Below are positions 7,747-16,791 of a DNA stretch of 64,000 nucleotides, one piece after another (position 1 is the first letter of the stretch; every line of letters starts with the position of its first letter). This DNA comes from Variovorax paradoxus. GTDB lineage: Bacteria > Pseudomonadota > Gammaproteobacteria > Burkholderiales > Burkholderiaceae_C. The notes beneath the pieces were generated by a model. It was not told the origin of the DNA and did not search any database. It saw only the letters and a program-made list of their open reading frames with translations. The stretch spans positions 62,001-126,000 of the forward strand of contig NZ_JAGGNW010000014.1 in assembly GCF_018614875.1 (NCBI RefSeq), given 5' to 3'. A program made the position numbers and the translations under genes.

Positions 7747-8661
7747 TCAGAGGCTTTTTTCGCTGGTGGAATCGGGAGCGGCCGCCGGGGCCAGCACGTC
7801 TTCCGGAATGGCCAGGTTGGGCGCTCCGGGTGCAACGGGCGCAATGGGAGGCGCCACCGCGCCCGCCGCAAAAGCGCTGGCGGGCGGCAGCTTCTCGACC
7901 AGTTCCCTGGCAAAGGCAATGAAGGCCTGGCTCCCGCGGGCGGCCGGATCGAACACCACGCCCGGCAGGCCATAGCTCGGCGCTTCGGCCAGCCGCACAT
8001 TGCGCGGGATCACGGTGTCGAACACCTTGTCGCCGAAGTGGGACTTGAGCTGCTCGCTCACCTGCTGCTGCAGCGTGATGCGCGGATCGAACATCACGCG
8101 CAGCAGGCCGATGATCTGCAGGTTCTTGTTGAGATTGGCGTGCACCTGCTTGATGGTGTTGACCAGGTCGGTCAGTCCCTCGAGCGCGAAGTACTCGCAC
8201 TGCATCGGCACGATCACGCCATGGGCGGCGCACAGGCCGTTGAGCGTCAGCAGGCTCAGGCTCGGCGGGCAGTCGATCAGCACGAAGTCGTACTCGGCGC
8301 CCACCGCCGCCAGCGCCGTGCGCAGGCGCTTTTCGCGGCGGTCGAGGGCCACCATTTCAACTTCGGCACCGGCCAGCTCGCGATTGGCGCCCAGCACGTC
8401 GTAGCCGCAGCCGTTCTCCACCAGCTTGTCGGCCTTGACGCGCGCCTCGGCCACGGAAGCCGATTCGAGCAGCACGTCGTACACCGTGAGTTCCAGCTGG
8501 CGCTTGTCGATGCCCGAACCCATGGTTGCATTGCCCTGGGGATCGAGGTCGATCATCAGCACCCGCTGGCCCACCTTGGCCAAGCCGGCGGCAAGGTTGA
8601 CAGTGGTGGTGGTCTTGCCGACGCCGCCCTTTTGGTTGGCAATACAGAAAATCTTGGCCAT
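7747..8661 (-). CDS. parA: Chromosome-partitioning ATPase ParA (Soj)
   Basis: A 304-residue ParA/MinD-type ATPase with a deviant Walker A motif right at the N-terminus (NQKGGVGKTTTTVNLAAGLA), switch I/Walker A' DLDPQGNAT, Walker B FVLIDCPPSL and EYFALEGLTDL. There is no N-terminal helix-turn-helix, as expected for chromosomal Soj-type proteins. The last 45 residues are Ala/Pro-rich and extend past the normal end. It binds DNA in its ATP form and pulls ParB-parS complexes. ATG 8661 follows the LysE gene stop by 7 bases; a longer frame to 8697 would add 12 residues ahead of the P-loop strand and is unlikely. Confidence 0.97.
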   Translation of the reverse strand: MAKIFCIANQKGGVGKTTTTVNLAAGLAKVGQRVLMIDLDPQGNATMGSGIDKRQLELTVYDVLLESASVAEARVKADKLVENGCGYDVLGANRELAGAEVEMVALDRREKRLRTALAAVGAEYDFVLIDCPPSLSLLTLNGLCAAHGVIVPMQCEYFALEGLTDLVNTIKQVHANLNKNLQIIGLLRVMFDPRITLQQQVSEQLKSHFGDKVFDTVIPRNVRLAEAPSYGLPGVVFDPAARGSQAFIAFARELVEKLPPASAFAAGAVAPPIAPVAPGAPNLAIPEDVLAPAAAPDSTSEKSL

Positions 8662-8668
8662 ATGCGAA

Positions 8669-9283
8669 TCAGCGGGAAATGGCGAGCTTGACGCCAAAGG
8701 CGATCAGGAAGACGCCCGCGAGCTTTTCGAGCGCGCCCGAAATACGCGGATTGGCGCGGATGCGTTCGGCCAGAAAGTGCGTGAGCAGCGTCGAAGTCAG
8801 GCCGTAGAGGAAGGTCAGCACGGCAATTGTCACGGCCATGGCGCCGAAAGTGACCATGCCTTGATGGCGTGCCGGGTCGACGAACAGCGGGAAGAAGGCC
8901 ATGTAGAACACGATGGCCTTGGGGTTCAGCAAGGTGATGGCAAGTGCCTGGCGCAGGAAGTGGCTGGGGCGAATGTTGAGGATAGGTGCCGCGCCGGGCT
9001 TGGCAAGCAGCATCTTGGCGCCCAGCCATGCAAGGTAGGCAGCGCCCAGCCACTGCACCGCCTTGAACGCCGCCGGATACGCCGCCAGCACGGCAGCCAC
9101 GCCCGCCACGGCCGCCCACATCAGGAACTGGTCGCCGATGATCACACCCAGCGTTGCTGCCAGCCCGCCACGGATTCCGCCTTTGCCGGTCGAGGTGATC
9201 AACGCGAGGTTGCCCGGACCGGGAATCAGGAGAAAGAGGACGATGGCGGCGACGAACGCGCCGTAGTCAGCAATGCCGAACAT
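8669..9283 (-). CDS. LysE/RhtB-family amino-acid exporter
   Basis: A 204-residue inner-membrane protein with about six hydrophobic segments and the LysE-family signature near the N-terminus (LFLLIPGPGNLALITSTGKGG) and the mid-protein FLRQALAITLLNPKAIVFYMAFFPLFV. Members export amino acids or related small metabolites; the substrate here is not predictable. It sits between rsmG (113 bases) and parA (7 bases), on the same strand, so it is probably transcribed with the partition genes. Confidence 0.92.
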   Translation of the reverse strand: MFGIADYGAFVAAIVLFLLIPGPGNLALITSTGKGGIRGGLAATLGVIIGDQFLMWAAVAGVAAVLAAYPAAFKAVQWLGAAYLAWLGAKMLLAKPGAAPILNIRPSHFLRQALAITLLNPKAIVFYMAFFPLFVDPARHQGMVTFGAMAVTIAVLTFLYGLTSTLLTHFLAERIRANPRISGALEKLAGVFLIAFGVKLAISR

Positions 9284-9396
9284 GGAATTTGCCTCAAGAA
9301 AGAGAGCCAGGGGGAGGCGTCGAGTCTAAGCGAGGCCGGCCTCGCGAGGACTGTACGGCATCAGCTTTCACCGGCGCCGCGGCCTGTTTTGGCGAT

Positions 9397-10038
9397 TCAG
9401 GCAGCTTCTTCGCGCGCCCAGATGATGCAGCGCTCGGCGTCCAGGCCGGGAACGATCAATTGTTCCACGTGAAACACTGCGATACCTTCGGGCAAGGCAG
9501 TGAGTTCTTCAGTGGGTACCTTGCCCTTCATGGCGAGCCAGATACCGCCCGGCGCAAGCAGGTGCCTGGACCCGTTGAAGAAATCAGGCAGCGAAGCGAA
9601 GGCCCTGGAGCTGATGACTTCGTAGCTGCCCGTCAGCGATTCGACACGGGCATGCAGGCCGCGCAGATTGGGAAGTTCGAGCTCGGCAGCCACCTGCTGG
9701 ACGAAAGCTGCTTTCTTGGCGACGGCATCAAGACAGCTCACCTCGAGATCCGGCCGCATGACGGCAATTACCACGCCCGGCAGGCCACCCCCGGACCCGA
9801 CGTCGAGCAACTTGCCCTTCCCTGCCCACTCGCGCTGAAGCGGCGCCACGGCCGCCAGGCTGTCGAGCAGATGGTGCGTCAGCACGCTGGCCGGATCGCG
9901 CAGCGCTGTGAGGTTGTAGACCTTGTTCCACTTGAGCATCAGCGTGCCGTAGGCCAGCAGCTGTTCCGCTTGCTTGTCGGACAAGGCGGTGCCCAGGGCT
10001 GCCGCGCCCTGGCGCAGCGTGTCGATGGGCGTGGTCAT
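9397..10038 (-). CDS. rsmG: 16S rRNA (guanine-N7) methyltransferase RsmG (GidB)
   Basis: A 213-residue SAM-dependent methyltransferase that makes m7G527 in 16S rRNA. Typical motifs: KWNKVYNLTALRDP, the SAM-binding loop LLDVGSGGGLPGVVIA, a DAVAKKAAF segment after the second strand, and SSRAFASL. The start MTTPID at 10038 gives normal family length; an upstream in-frame ATG at 10101 adds an unrelated Cys-rich stretch. It lies 133 bases downstream of mnmG in the classic mnmG-rsmG-parA order. A parS-like sequence is embedded in its 3' part at 9461-9476. Confidence 0.97.
   Translation of the reverse strand: MTTPIDTLRQGAAALGTALSDKQAEQLLAYGTLMLKWNKVYNLTALRDPASVLTHHLLDSLAAVAPLQREWAGKGKLLDVGSGGGLPGVVIAVMRPDLEVSCLDAVAKKAAFVQQVAAELELPNLRGLHARVESLTGSYEVISSRAFASLPDFFNGSRHLLAPGGIWLAMKGKVPTEELTALPEGIAVFHVEQLIVPGLDAERCIIWAREEAA
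9461..9476. promoter_or_regulatory. parS-like site, one mismatch
   Basis: TGTTCCACGTGAAACA differs by one base from the consensus parS palindrome TGTTTCACGTGAAACA. It lies within the rsmG coding region, where it encodes FHVEQ. Spo0J/ParB proteins tolerate single changes, so it is probably a weaker second centromere site near parAB. Confidence 0.8.
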
Positions 10039-10171
10039 ACGGCAAGCTCCGCCCTGCAGGCTGCGGTGCGAGCATGCCTGAAGCGGCCCGGCGCAGTGCA
10101 TTGGTGCACCCTTGGCGCTGCGCGCCTTCCCGCCAAGCGGAAGCGATGCTTGGGGCAGCCCGGCACGGCGC

Positions 10172-12130
10172 TCATTGGGCGGACGGCGACTCTGCAGCCG
10201 CTTCCGCGGCGCCGCCGCGGTTGAAGGCCTTGTGGCCGCCTTTTCGCAAATGGATCATCAACAGGGAAATTGCAGCGGGCGTGACGCCCGAGATTCGCGA
10301 CGCTAGGCCCAGGGTTTCTGGCCGGTGTTTGTCGAGCTTCTGGCGCACCTCGAAGCTCAGTGCCTTGACCTGGCTGTAGTCGAAGTCGGCCGGCAGGCGC
10401 AGACTCTCGAAGTGCGCAGCGCGCTCCACTTCGTCATGCTGGCGCTCGATGTAGCCGGAGTACTTGGCGGAGATCTCGATCTGCTCGATCTCTGTTTCGC
10501 TCAGCGCCGTCTGCGCGCCGTACTTGCCGCCATCCAGCGACATCAGCGTTTCGTAGTTCACGTCAGGCCGACGCAACAAGTCGGCCAGGTTGTATTCGTG
10601 GTCGATGGCCTTGCCCAGCACGCGTTCCGACTCAGCAGCCGGCAGGTTGCGCGGGTTCACCCAGATCGATTTGAGTCGTTCTGTTTCACGTGAAACAACA
10701 TCGCGCTTGCGGCTGAAAGCGTCCCAGCGCGCATCGTCCACCAAGCCCAGCTTGCGCCCCGCCTCGGTCAGCCGCATGTCGGCGTTGTCCTCGCGCAGCT
10801 GCAGCCGGAATTCGGCGCGGCTCGTGAACATGCGGTAGGGCTCGGTTACGCCCTTGGTGATCAGGTCATCGACCAGCACGCCGAGGTAGGCCTCATCGCG
10901 GCGCGGCAGCCAAGCCTCGTCGCCACGGCATTGCAGCGCGGCGTTGATGCCGGCAAACAGGCCTTGGGCCGCCGCCTCTTCGTAGCCAGTGGTGCCATTG
11001 ATCTGTCCGGCAAAGAACAGGCCCTTGATCGAACGGGTCTCGAAGCTGCTCTTGAGTTCGCGCGGATCGAAGTAGTCGTACTCGATGGCGTAGCCGGGGC
11101 GCAGGATGTGCGCGTTCTCCAGGCCCGCCATCGAGCGCACCAGCTGGTATTGGATGTCGAACGGCAGGCTGGTCGAGATCCCGTTGGGGTAGTACTCGTT
11201 GGTCGTCAGGCCTTCGGGCTCGAGAAAGATCTGGTGGCTTTCCTTGTCGGCAAAGCGGTTGATCTTGTCTTCCACGCTGGGGCAATAGCGCGGGCCGACA
11301 CCGTCGATCTTGCCCGTGAACATCGGGCTGCGGTCGAAGCCCGATCGGATGATGTCGTGCGTGCGCGCATTGGTGTGGGTGATCCAGCACGGCATCTGCT
11401 GCGGATGCATGTCGGCACGGCCCATGAAGCTGAACACCGGCATCGGCCCTGCCCCGCCCGGCATGCCGTCGCCGGGCTGCTCGGTGCACTTCGAAAAATC
11501 GATGCTCCGGCCGTCGAGGCGCGGCGGCGTGCCGGTCTTCAGACGGCCCTGCGGCAGCTTCAGTTCCTTGAGCCGCGCCGACAGGCTGATCGCCGGTGGA
11601 TCGCCGGCGCGCCCGGCCTGATAGTTGTCGAGGCCCACATGGATGCGGCCATCGAGAAAAGTCCCGGCGGTGAGCACCACGGTGCGCGCGCGAAAGGCGA
11701 TGCCGACCTGCGTGACGGCACCAACCACGCGATCGCCCTCCACCATCAGGTCATCGACCGCTTGCTGGAAGAGACTCAGGTTCGGCTGGTTTTCCAGGCG
11801 GCGGCGGATCGCGGCCTTGTATAGCACGCGGTCGGCCTGCGCACGGGTGGCGCGCACCGCCGGGCCCTTGCTCGAATTGAGGATACGAAACTGGATGCCC
11901 GCTTCATCGGTGGCAATGGCCATGGCGCCACCCAGCGCATCGACCTCTTTCACGAGGTGGCCCTTGCCAATGCCGCCGATCGACGGGTTGCAGCTCATCT
12001 GCCCCAGCGTCTCGATGTTGTGGGAGAGCAGCAGCGTCTTGGCGCCCATGCGAGCGGCCGCAAGCGCGGCCTCGGTGCCGGCATGGCCACCGCCGACGAC
12101 CAGACAATCGAATTCTTCGGGATACAGCAT
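10172..12130 (-). CDS. mnmG: tRNA uridine-5-carboxymethylaminomethyl modification enzyme MnmG (GidA)
   Basis: A 652-residue FAD-binding enzyme that, with MnmE, installs cmnm5U at tRNA wobble position 34. The N-terminus has the Rossmann motif [19 protein letters not shown], then [23 protein letters not shown], both hallmarks of GidA; later blocks include [11 protein letters not shown] and a C-terminal [16 protein letters not shown] region for tRNA and MnmE contact. ATG 12130 matches family length; the upstream in-frame extension to 12244 is not conserved-looking. Its partner mnmE is in this window at 57556. A perfect parS lies inside the gene at 10682-10697. Confidence 0.98.
   Translation of the reverse strand: MLYPEEFDCLVVGGGHAGTEAALAAARMGAKTLLLSHNIETLGQMSCNPSIGGIGKGHLVKEVDALGGAMAIATDEAGIQFRILNSSKGPAVRATRAQADRVLYKAAIRRRLENQPNLSLFQQAVDDLMVEGDRVVGAVTQVGIAFRARTVVLTAGTFLDGRIHVGLDNYQAGRAGDPPAISLSARLKELKLPQGRLKTGTPPRLDGRSIDFSKCTEQPGDGMPGGAGPMPVFSFMGRADMHPQQMPCWITHTNARTHDIIRSGFDRSPMFTGKIDGVGPRYCPSVEDKINRFADKESHQIFLEPEGLTTNEYYPNGISTSLPFDIQYQLVRSMAGLENAHILRPGYAIEYDYFDPRELKSSFETRSIKGLFFAGQINGTTGYEEAAAQGLFAGINAALQCRGDEAWLPRRDEAYLGVLVDDLITKGVTEPYRMFTSRAEFRLQLREDNADMRLTEAGRKLGLVDDARWDAFSRKRDVVSRETERLKSIWVNPRNLPAAESERVLGKAIDHEYNLADLLRRPDVNYETLMSLDGGKYGAQTALSETEIEQIEISAKYSGYIERQHDEVERAAHFESLRLPADFDYSQVKALSFEVRQKLDKHRPETLGLASRISGVTPAAISLLMIHLRKGGHKAFNRGGAAEAAAESPSAQ
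10682..10697. promoter_or_regulatory. Perfect parS centromere site
   Basis: TGTTTCACGTGAAACA, an exact match to the bacterial parS consensus, within mnmG. ParB encoded 3.5 kb away should load here. Sites within coding regions near parAB are common for chromosomal parS. Confidence 0.95.
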
Positions 12131-12534
12131 GAAAGAGGGGCGCACTGACGCGTGCGCTGCGCAAAGGGGCATCAATTTTAATCGGCGGTGCCCTTCTGCG
12201 CCCGGAATGGGGGCAACGTGGTCAATCGGATAAAAACCACGCAAATCCTTCGTTCATTGCAGATAGCTCGCTATATATTTCATAGCAAACTATCTAGGCC
12301 AATCAAGGGTTTCGGCCGGCTACGGCCGCGCAGCGGCCTGGACTTCGCGGGGCAATTCCGTCTCGATGTGGGAAGTCTGCATCGCCCTTCAGACGCGTCG
12401 GCGGCGCGAGCGGTGTTCGGGAAGCTGCCAGTGGGATTGCGTGACGAGCAGCACCCGCACCGCGCGATGCGCCGGGCTCTGCAGCAGCAAGCCGAGCGGG
12501 CGTGGGCGCGGCCAGCGCGGTACCAGGCGCTGCA
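12131..12534. other. Intergenic region upstream of mnmG
   Basis: A 400-base stretch between mnmG and the DUF1328 gene. It contains one AT-rich imperfect palindrome (12261-12295, listed separately) and otherwise GC-rich sequence. One short minus-strand frame (12389-12535) is translationally linked to the DUF1328 gene and is listed with low confidence. I see no tRNA or other RNA gene. Confidence 0.5.
12261..12295. repeat. AT-rich imperfect palindrome (GCTAT/ATAGC family), copy 1
   Basis: Two nested arm pairs: AGATAG (12261-12266) with CTATCT (12290-12295), and GCTAT (12270-12274) with ATAGC (12282-12286) around an AT-rich centre. It is one of four GCTAT-N-ATAGC type motifs in the window; the others are at 36057, 46708 and 48054. 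The low GC stands out against the surroundings. Confidence 0.6.
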
Positions 12535-12535
12535 T
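12389..12535 (-). CDS. Possible small Arg-rich protein coupled to DUF1328 gene
   Basis: A 48-codon frame whose ATG overlaps the stop of the DUF1328 gene by one base (TGATG). The product is Arg/Pro/Leu-rich (about a quarter Arg) with no recognisable motif and no hydrophobic segment. The overlap is its only support; in such GC-rich DNA a frame of this size arises easily by chance, so it may well not be a gene. Confidence 0.15.
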   Translation of the reverse strand: MQRLVPRWPRPRPLGLLLQSPAHRAVRVLLVTQSHWQLPEHRSRRRRV

Positions 12536-12720
12536 CAATCGATCGCCTTTTTCACCGCGCCAACTCCCAGGGCCGCAAGCACCACGAACAGCACCGCCAG
12601 CACCAGGAACAGGCCGAACAGCAGCTTGGCAATACCCGCCGCACCGGCGGCCACGCCACCGAAGCCCAGCAGCCCGGCCACCAATGAAATCACCGCAAAG
12701 ATGATTGCGTACTTCAACAT
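12535..12720 (-). CDS. DUF1328 (UPF0391) small membrane protein
   Basis: A 61-residue, highly hydrophobic protein with two membrane helices: [24 protein letters not shown] and [22 protein letters not shown], ending in a basic-acidic tail (VKKAID). Sequence and size match the DUF1328/YtjA family of stress-related membrane peptides found widely in proteobacteria. Function is not established. It stands alone between mnmG and the divergent GST gene. Confidence 0.88.
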   Translation of the reverse strand: MLKYAIIFAVISLVAGLLGFGGVAAGAAGIAKLLFGLFLVLAVLFVVLAALGVGAVKKAID

Positions 12721-12900
12721 CTGAACACTCCTTGCAGCGGGCCTTGCCCACCGTGCGGGGAGCTTAGAAATCCGCTGCGGGCGTCCCGATAGTCGGCCCC
12801 CGCGAGCATCCGTAGGACAAACGCGCAGCGGGCAAACCCGCTAGCATCCCCTCGGTCCGCGGATCGACTTCCGCATCCTTACATTTGGAGATTTCTTCGC

Positions 12901-13509
12901 ATGAAGTTGTATTACTCGCCCGGCGCCTGCTCTCTCTCGCCCCACATCGCACTGCACGAGGCAGGCATTGCTTTCGAGCCCGTGCTGGCCAGCACCAAGA
13001 GCCACAAGCTGCCGGACGGCACCGACTACTACGGCATCAACCCGCTGGGCTACGTGCCCATGCTCGAGCTCGACGACGGCACCCGCCTGCGCGAAGGCCC
13101 GGCCATCGTGCAGTACATCGCCGATCTGGCACCCACCAAGAACCTGGCCCCGGCCGCCGGCACGATGCTGCGCTATCGCCTGCAGGAGTGGCTGACCTTC
13201 ATCGGCACCGAAATCCACAAGGGCTACAGCCCGCTGTTCAACCCGGCCATGCCCGAAGAAGCCAAGACCCTGTTCAAGGACAAGCTCAAGTCGCGCTACC
13301 AATGGCTCGACGGCCAGCTCGCCGAGAAGCAGTACCTGATGGGCGACCACTTCAGCGTGGCCGACGGCTACCTGTTCACCGTTACCAACTGGGCCAAGCC
13401 CACGGGCGTCGACATCTCGGACTTCTCCAACCTCCAGGCCTGGCACGCGCGCGTGGCCGCTCGCCCCGCTGTTCAGCAGGCGATGAAGGCCGAAGGCCTG
13501 CTGAAGTAA
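12901..13509 (+). CDS. Beta-class glutathione S-transferase
   Basis: A 202-residue GST. The thioredoxin-like N-domain starts MKLYYSPGACSLSPHIALHEAG, with the SPGAC segment carrying the Cys typical of bacterial beta-class enzymes, then NPLGYVPMLELDDG and EGPAIVQYIADL, where the cis-Pro and Glu/Ala-Ile contacts for glutathione lie. The helical C-domain has FSVADGYLFTVTNWA with the conserved N-cap Asp. It conjugates glutathione to electrophiles or acts as a glutathione-dependent reductase in the cytoplasm. No neighbouring catabolic gene indicates a specific substrate. Confidence 0.95.
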   Translation: MKLYYSPGACSLSPHIALHEAGIAFEPVLASTKSHKLPDGTDYYGINPLGYVPMLELDDGTRLREGPAIVQYIADLAPTKNLAPAAGTMLRYRLQEWLTFIGTEIHKGYSPLFNPAMPEEAKTLFKDKLKSRYQWLDGQLAEKQYLMGDHFSVADGYLFTVTNWAKPTGVDISDFSNLQAWHARVAARPAVQQAMKAEGLLK

Positions 13510-13651
13510 GAGAAAGCGCGCAGAAGGCCGCAGGGCCTCCAAGCAGTGCACGCCGGCGCGAACGCCTAGCAGCAAACGGACAACCGTGCGACAGCAGGTT
13601 TGGCCGCGCAGGTTTAGCCTCGCGGCCCGTTCCACTCTTTACGTTCCCGCC

Positions 13652-14755
13652 ATGCCCTCTCTCTTCGATCCTGTACAGGCCGGTGACCTGCGGCTCGCCA
13701 ACCGCATCGTGATGGCGCCGCTCACGCGCAACCGCTCGCCCAACGCGATTCCCCGGGACATTGCCGGCACCTACTACGCGCAGCGCGCCACGGCCGGCCT
13801 GCTCATCACCGAAGCCACTGCCATCAGCCACCAGGGCCAGGGCTATGCCGACGTGCCGGGCCTCTACGGCACCGAACAGCTCGACGCCTGGAAGCGCGTG
13901 ACCGATGCGGTGCACGCCAAGGGCGGCAAGATCGTGGTGCAGCTCTGGCACGTGGGCCGCGTGTCGCACACCGAACTGCAGCCCGGCGGCGGCAAACCCG
14001 TTGCACCCTCGGCCATCACCGCCAGGACCAAGACCGTGCTCATCAAGGACGGCGTGCCGACCTTCGTCGAAACCTCCGAACCGCGCGCACTCGACGCCGA
14101 AGAGCTGCCCGGCATCGTCCACGCCTATGCGGCCGCCGCGCGCAACGCGGTGGAAACCGCCGGCTTCGACGGCGTGGAACTCCACGGCGCCAACGGCTAC
14201 CTGCTCGACCAGTTCCTGAAGGACGGCAGCAACCAGCGCAGCGACGACTATGGCGGCAGCATCGAGAACCGCGCCCGCCTGCTGCTGGAGGCCACGCGCG
14301 CCGTGGTCGACGCGGTCGGCGGCGGCCGCACGGGCATCCGCCTGTCGCCCGTCACGCCGGCCAACGACGTGCACGACTCCGATCCGCAGCCGCTCTTCAC
14401 CTACCTCGTGAAGCAGCTCGCCCCGCTCGGCCTGGCCTACATCCACATCATCGAAGGCGCGACCGGCGGCCCGCGCGAGATTGAGGACCGCCCCTTCGAC
14501 TACGAGGCGCTCAAGGCCGCCTACCGCCAGGCCGGCGGCAAGGGCGCATGGATGGTCAACAACGGCTATGACAAGCCGCTGGCGGACCAGGCCGTCAAGG
14601 AAGGCGACGACCTTGTCGCCTTCGGCAAGCCCTTCATCGCCAACCCCGACCTGGTGCGCCGCTTGCGCGAGAACGCGCCGCTCAACGCCGTGGACAAGGC
14701 CACGATGTACGGCGGCGGTACGAAGGGCTACACGGACTACCCGGCACTGGACTGA
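13652..14755 (+). CDS. Old-yellow-enzyme family NADH:flavin oxidoreductase (alkene reductase)
   Basis: A 367-residue FMN-dependent TIM-barrel reductase of the NemA/xenobiotic-reductase group. Seen: LANRIVMAPLTRNRSP near the N-terminus, QLWHVGR, the substrate-binding HGANGYLLDQFLKDGSNQRSDDYGG (the HxxN pair and the Tyr proton donor region), and GKPFIANPDLVRRL at the FMN phosphate site. It reduces activated alkenes, nitro compounds or nitrate esters with NAD(P)H. ATG 13652 fits the usual N-terminus; the frame extends upstream to 13586 without conserved features. It may be co-expressed with the GST gene 142 bases upstream. Confidence 0.94.
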   Translation: MPSLFDPVQAGDLRLANRIVMAPLTRNRSPNAIPRDIAGTYYAQRATAGLLITEATAISHQGQGYADVPGLYGTEQLDAWKRVTDAVHAKGGKIVVQLWHVGRVSHTELQPGGGKPVAPSAITARTKTVLIKDGVPTFVETSEPRALDAEELPGIVHAYAAAARNAVETAGFDGVELHGANGYLLDQFLKDGSNQRSDDYGGSIENRARLLLEATRAVVDAVGGGRTGIRLSPVTPANDVHDSDPQPLFTYLVKQLAPLGLAYIHIIEGATGGPREIEDRPFDYEALKAAYRQAGGKGAWMVNNGYDKPLADQAVKEGDDLVAFGKPFIANPDLVRRLRENAPLNAVDKATMYGGGTKGYTDYPALD

Positions 14756-14847
14756 GTTCGCGCCGCGCCCTGCGCGTTCGCGAGCGAGGCACGGGAAGGC
14801 CATGGCAAGATGCGGCGGCGCATCCACCCGCCACAGGAGAGAACGCC

Positions 14848-15333
14848 ATGGCCCGCATCGAACAGCGACTCGCCGCGCTCGGCCTCGTGCTGCCGCCGCC
14901 AGCCACGCCACCGCCCGGCGTGCGGCTGCCCTTCAGGTTCGTGCGCATCGCCGGGCGCCGCGCCATCATCTCGGGGCACGGCCCGCTGAATGCCGACGGC
15001 ACCATCGCCGCGCCGATCGGCAAGCTGGGCCGGGAGCTGACGGTCGAACAGGGCTACGCATCGGCACGGCTCACCGCGCTGGCGATGCTCGGCAGCCTTC
15101 AGCGCGCGCTCGGCGATCTGGACCGCATCACGGCCTGGACGCGGGTGTTCGGCATGGTGGCCTCGGCGCCGGGCTTCGACAAACAGCCCGCGGTGATCAA
15201 CGGCTTCTCGGACCTCGTCCTCGAACTCTTCGGGCCCGAAGTCGGCGCGCATGCGCGCAGTGCCGTCGGCATGGCGGAGCTGCCGTTCAACATCCCGGTC
15301 GAAATCGAGGGCGAGGTGGAGTTCGACGCGTGA
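14848..15333 (+). CDS. RidA/YjgF-family protein (chorismate-mutase-like subgroup)
   Basis: A 161-residue member of the RidA superfamily, of the longer YjgF/chorismate-mutase-like group (start RIEQRLAALGLVLPPP, then RFVRIAGRRAIISGHGPL, GYASARLTALAMLGSLQRALGDLDRITAWTRVFGMV, INGFSDLVLELFG and ARSAVGMAELPFNIPVEIEGEVEF). Canonical RidA enzymes hydrolyse reactive imine/enamine intermediates as trimers; this subgroup often lacks the Arg needed for that, though an Arg is present near ARSAVG here. Its function is undetermined. It lies 92 bases after the OYE gene on the same strand. Confidence 0.9.
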   Translation: MARIEQRLAALGLVLPPPATPPPGVRLPFRFVRIAGRRAIISGHGPLNADGTIAAPIGKLGRELTVEQGYASARLTALAMLGSLQRALGDLDRITAWTRVFGMVASAPGFDKQPAVINGFSDLVLELFGPEVGAHARSAVGMAELPFNIPVEIEGEVEFDA

Positions 15334-15348
15334 GCACCACGCACCCGG

Positions 15349-16791
15349 TCATCCACGCCGCGTCGAGGCCGCACCGCCTGAATCGCCAGCTGCCATCGGA
15401 CGAATCTCCGCGAAGGTCACGCTCACGCGCAGGCCCGTGGGCTCGGCCGCATCGAGCCTCAGCTCGGCGCCCAGCAGTTCCGCATAGCGCGCCACGATCG
15501 ACAGGCCCAAACCCGAGCCCTGCCCCAGCTTCTGGCCCGCGGGGCCTTGCGACCAGCGCTGCATCAGGTCGCGCTGCGCTTCCAGCGGAATGCCGGGGCC
15601 GTCGTCGATCACGCTCAGGGTGCGGCCCTCCAGCTCGACGGTGATGGTGCGTCCGCCGTAGCGCAGCGCGTTGTCGATCAGGTTGTCGAGAATGCCTTCG
15701 ACCAGCGCTTCGTTCGCAAGCACCGTCACGCGCTCGTCGAGGCCGCGCGCCCCCAGGTCGACGCCGTGCGCGTCGGCGCGGGCCAGGTGCCGCAGCACCG
15801 TCTGCTCGGCCAGAATGTCGAGCCGCACCGGCTCGCGCGCGAGGCCGGTGCGTGCCTCGTCGGCCAGCGCGAGCGCCAGCAGCTGGTCGATGAGGTGGCT
15901 TGCGCGTGCCTGCCGTTCGGCCACGCGCGCGAGCTGCTCGCGCCAGACCGCGGAGTCGTGCTGCGCAAGCCCGTATTCGGCCAGGGCACGAATGCCGGCC
16001 AGCGGGGTGCGCAGCTCATGCGCCACGTTGCCCACGAATTCCCGCTGCGCGCGCACGCTGTGGTTCAGCCGGTCGAACAGCGCATTGACCGCATTGCCCA
16101 GGCGCTGCACTTCGCGCGAAGTGCGGACCACCGCCACCGGCGAAAGGTCGTACACATCGCGCCGGTCCAGCGCCTGCTGGAGCTCGCCGAGCGGGCGCAG
16201 GTCGCTGCGAATGCCGTGCCAGAGCCATACGGCCAGCAGCATCAGGAGCAGCACCTGCGGCGCCAGCGCGTAGCCGAGCAGCTGCCGTACCAGCGCCGTT
16301 CGGCTCAGCGTGGTCTGTGCAATCACCACCCGGTAGGGCACCGGCAGGCCAGGCTCGGCGACGGGTTCGAGTACCACCGCCCGCAGGACCTTGCCGTCGT
16401 AGTCCACGTCCGAAAAGCGGTAGCGCGCACCCTCTGCCGGCAGTGGCGCGTTCAGGCCCGCCTGCCCGGAGATCAGCGTGCCGTCGAGCCGCTGCACCGC
16501 AAAGTAGACCTTGTCGATCTGGTCGAACAACACCGTGGCCACCTCGCGCGGCGTGAGCAGCAACTCGATGCCGCGCTCACCCGCCTGCACGTTGGCCGAA
16601 AGCGCATAGGCGTCGTCGAGCATGCCGCGGTCGAAAGCCAGTTCGGAAAAATAGTTGGCGATGACGAGGGCGATCACCGCGCCCACCATCCAGGTGAGCG
16701 CCAACGGCACCAGCACGTTGCGCAGCACGCGCCGCGTGAGCGAAGGCGCTGCCTTCGACGGCCCGGTCGCGTCCGGTTGTGTACCGCTCAC
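15349..16791 (-). CDS. Two-component sensor histidine kinase, QseC/TctE-like
   Basis: A 480-residue inner-membrane sensor kinase. A short cytoplasmic lead is followed by membrane helix 1 (about residues 24-46), a periplasmic 2CSK_N-type domain, helix 2 (about 165-185), a HAMP-like linker, HisKA with the phosphorylated His 258 in VAHELRTPLAG, and HATPase with NLIDNALRYGG, DDGPGIP and GSGLGLSIVARYAE. It starts with GTG, overlapping the response-regulator stop (GTGA), so the two are translationally coupled. The stimulus is unknown. The domain order resembles QseC and TctE; the TctABC genes that would support TctE are not in the window. Confidence 0.9.
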   Translation of the reverse strand: MSGTQPDATGPSKAAPSLTRRVLRNVLVPLALTWMVGAVIALVIANYFSELAFDRGMLDDAYALSANVQAGERGIELLLTPREVATVLFDQIDKVYFAVQRLDGTLISGQAGLNAPLPAEGARYRFSDVDYDGKVLRAVVLEPVAEPGLPVPYRVVIAQTTLSRTALVRQLLGYALAPQVLLLMLLAVWLWHGIRSDLRPLGELQQALDRRDVYDLSPVAVVRTSREVQRLGNAVNALFDRLNHSVRAQREFVGNVAHELRTPLAGIRALAEYGLAQHDSAVWREQLARVAERQARASHLIDQLLALALADEARTGLAREPVRLDILAEQTVLRHLARADAHGVDLGARGLDERVTVLANEALVEGILDNLIDNALRYGGRTITVELEGRTLSVIDDGPGIPLEAQRDLMQRWSQGPAGQKLGQGSGLGLSIVARYAELLGAELRLDAAEPTGLRVSVTFAEIRPMAAGDSGGAASTRRG

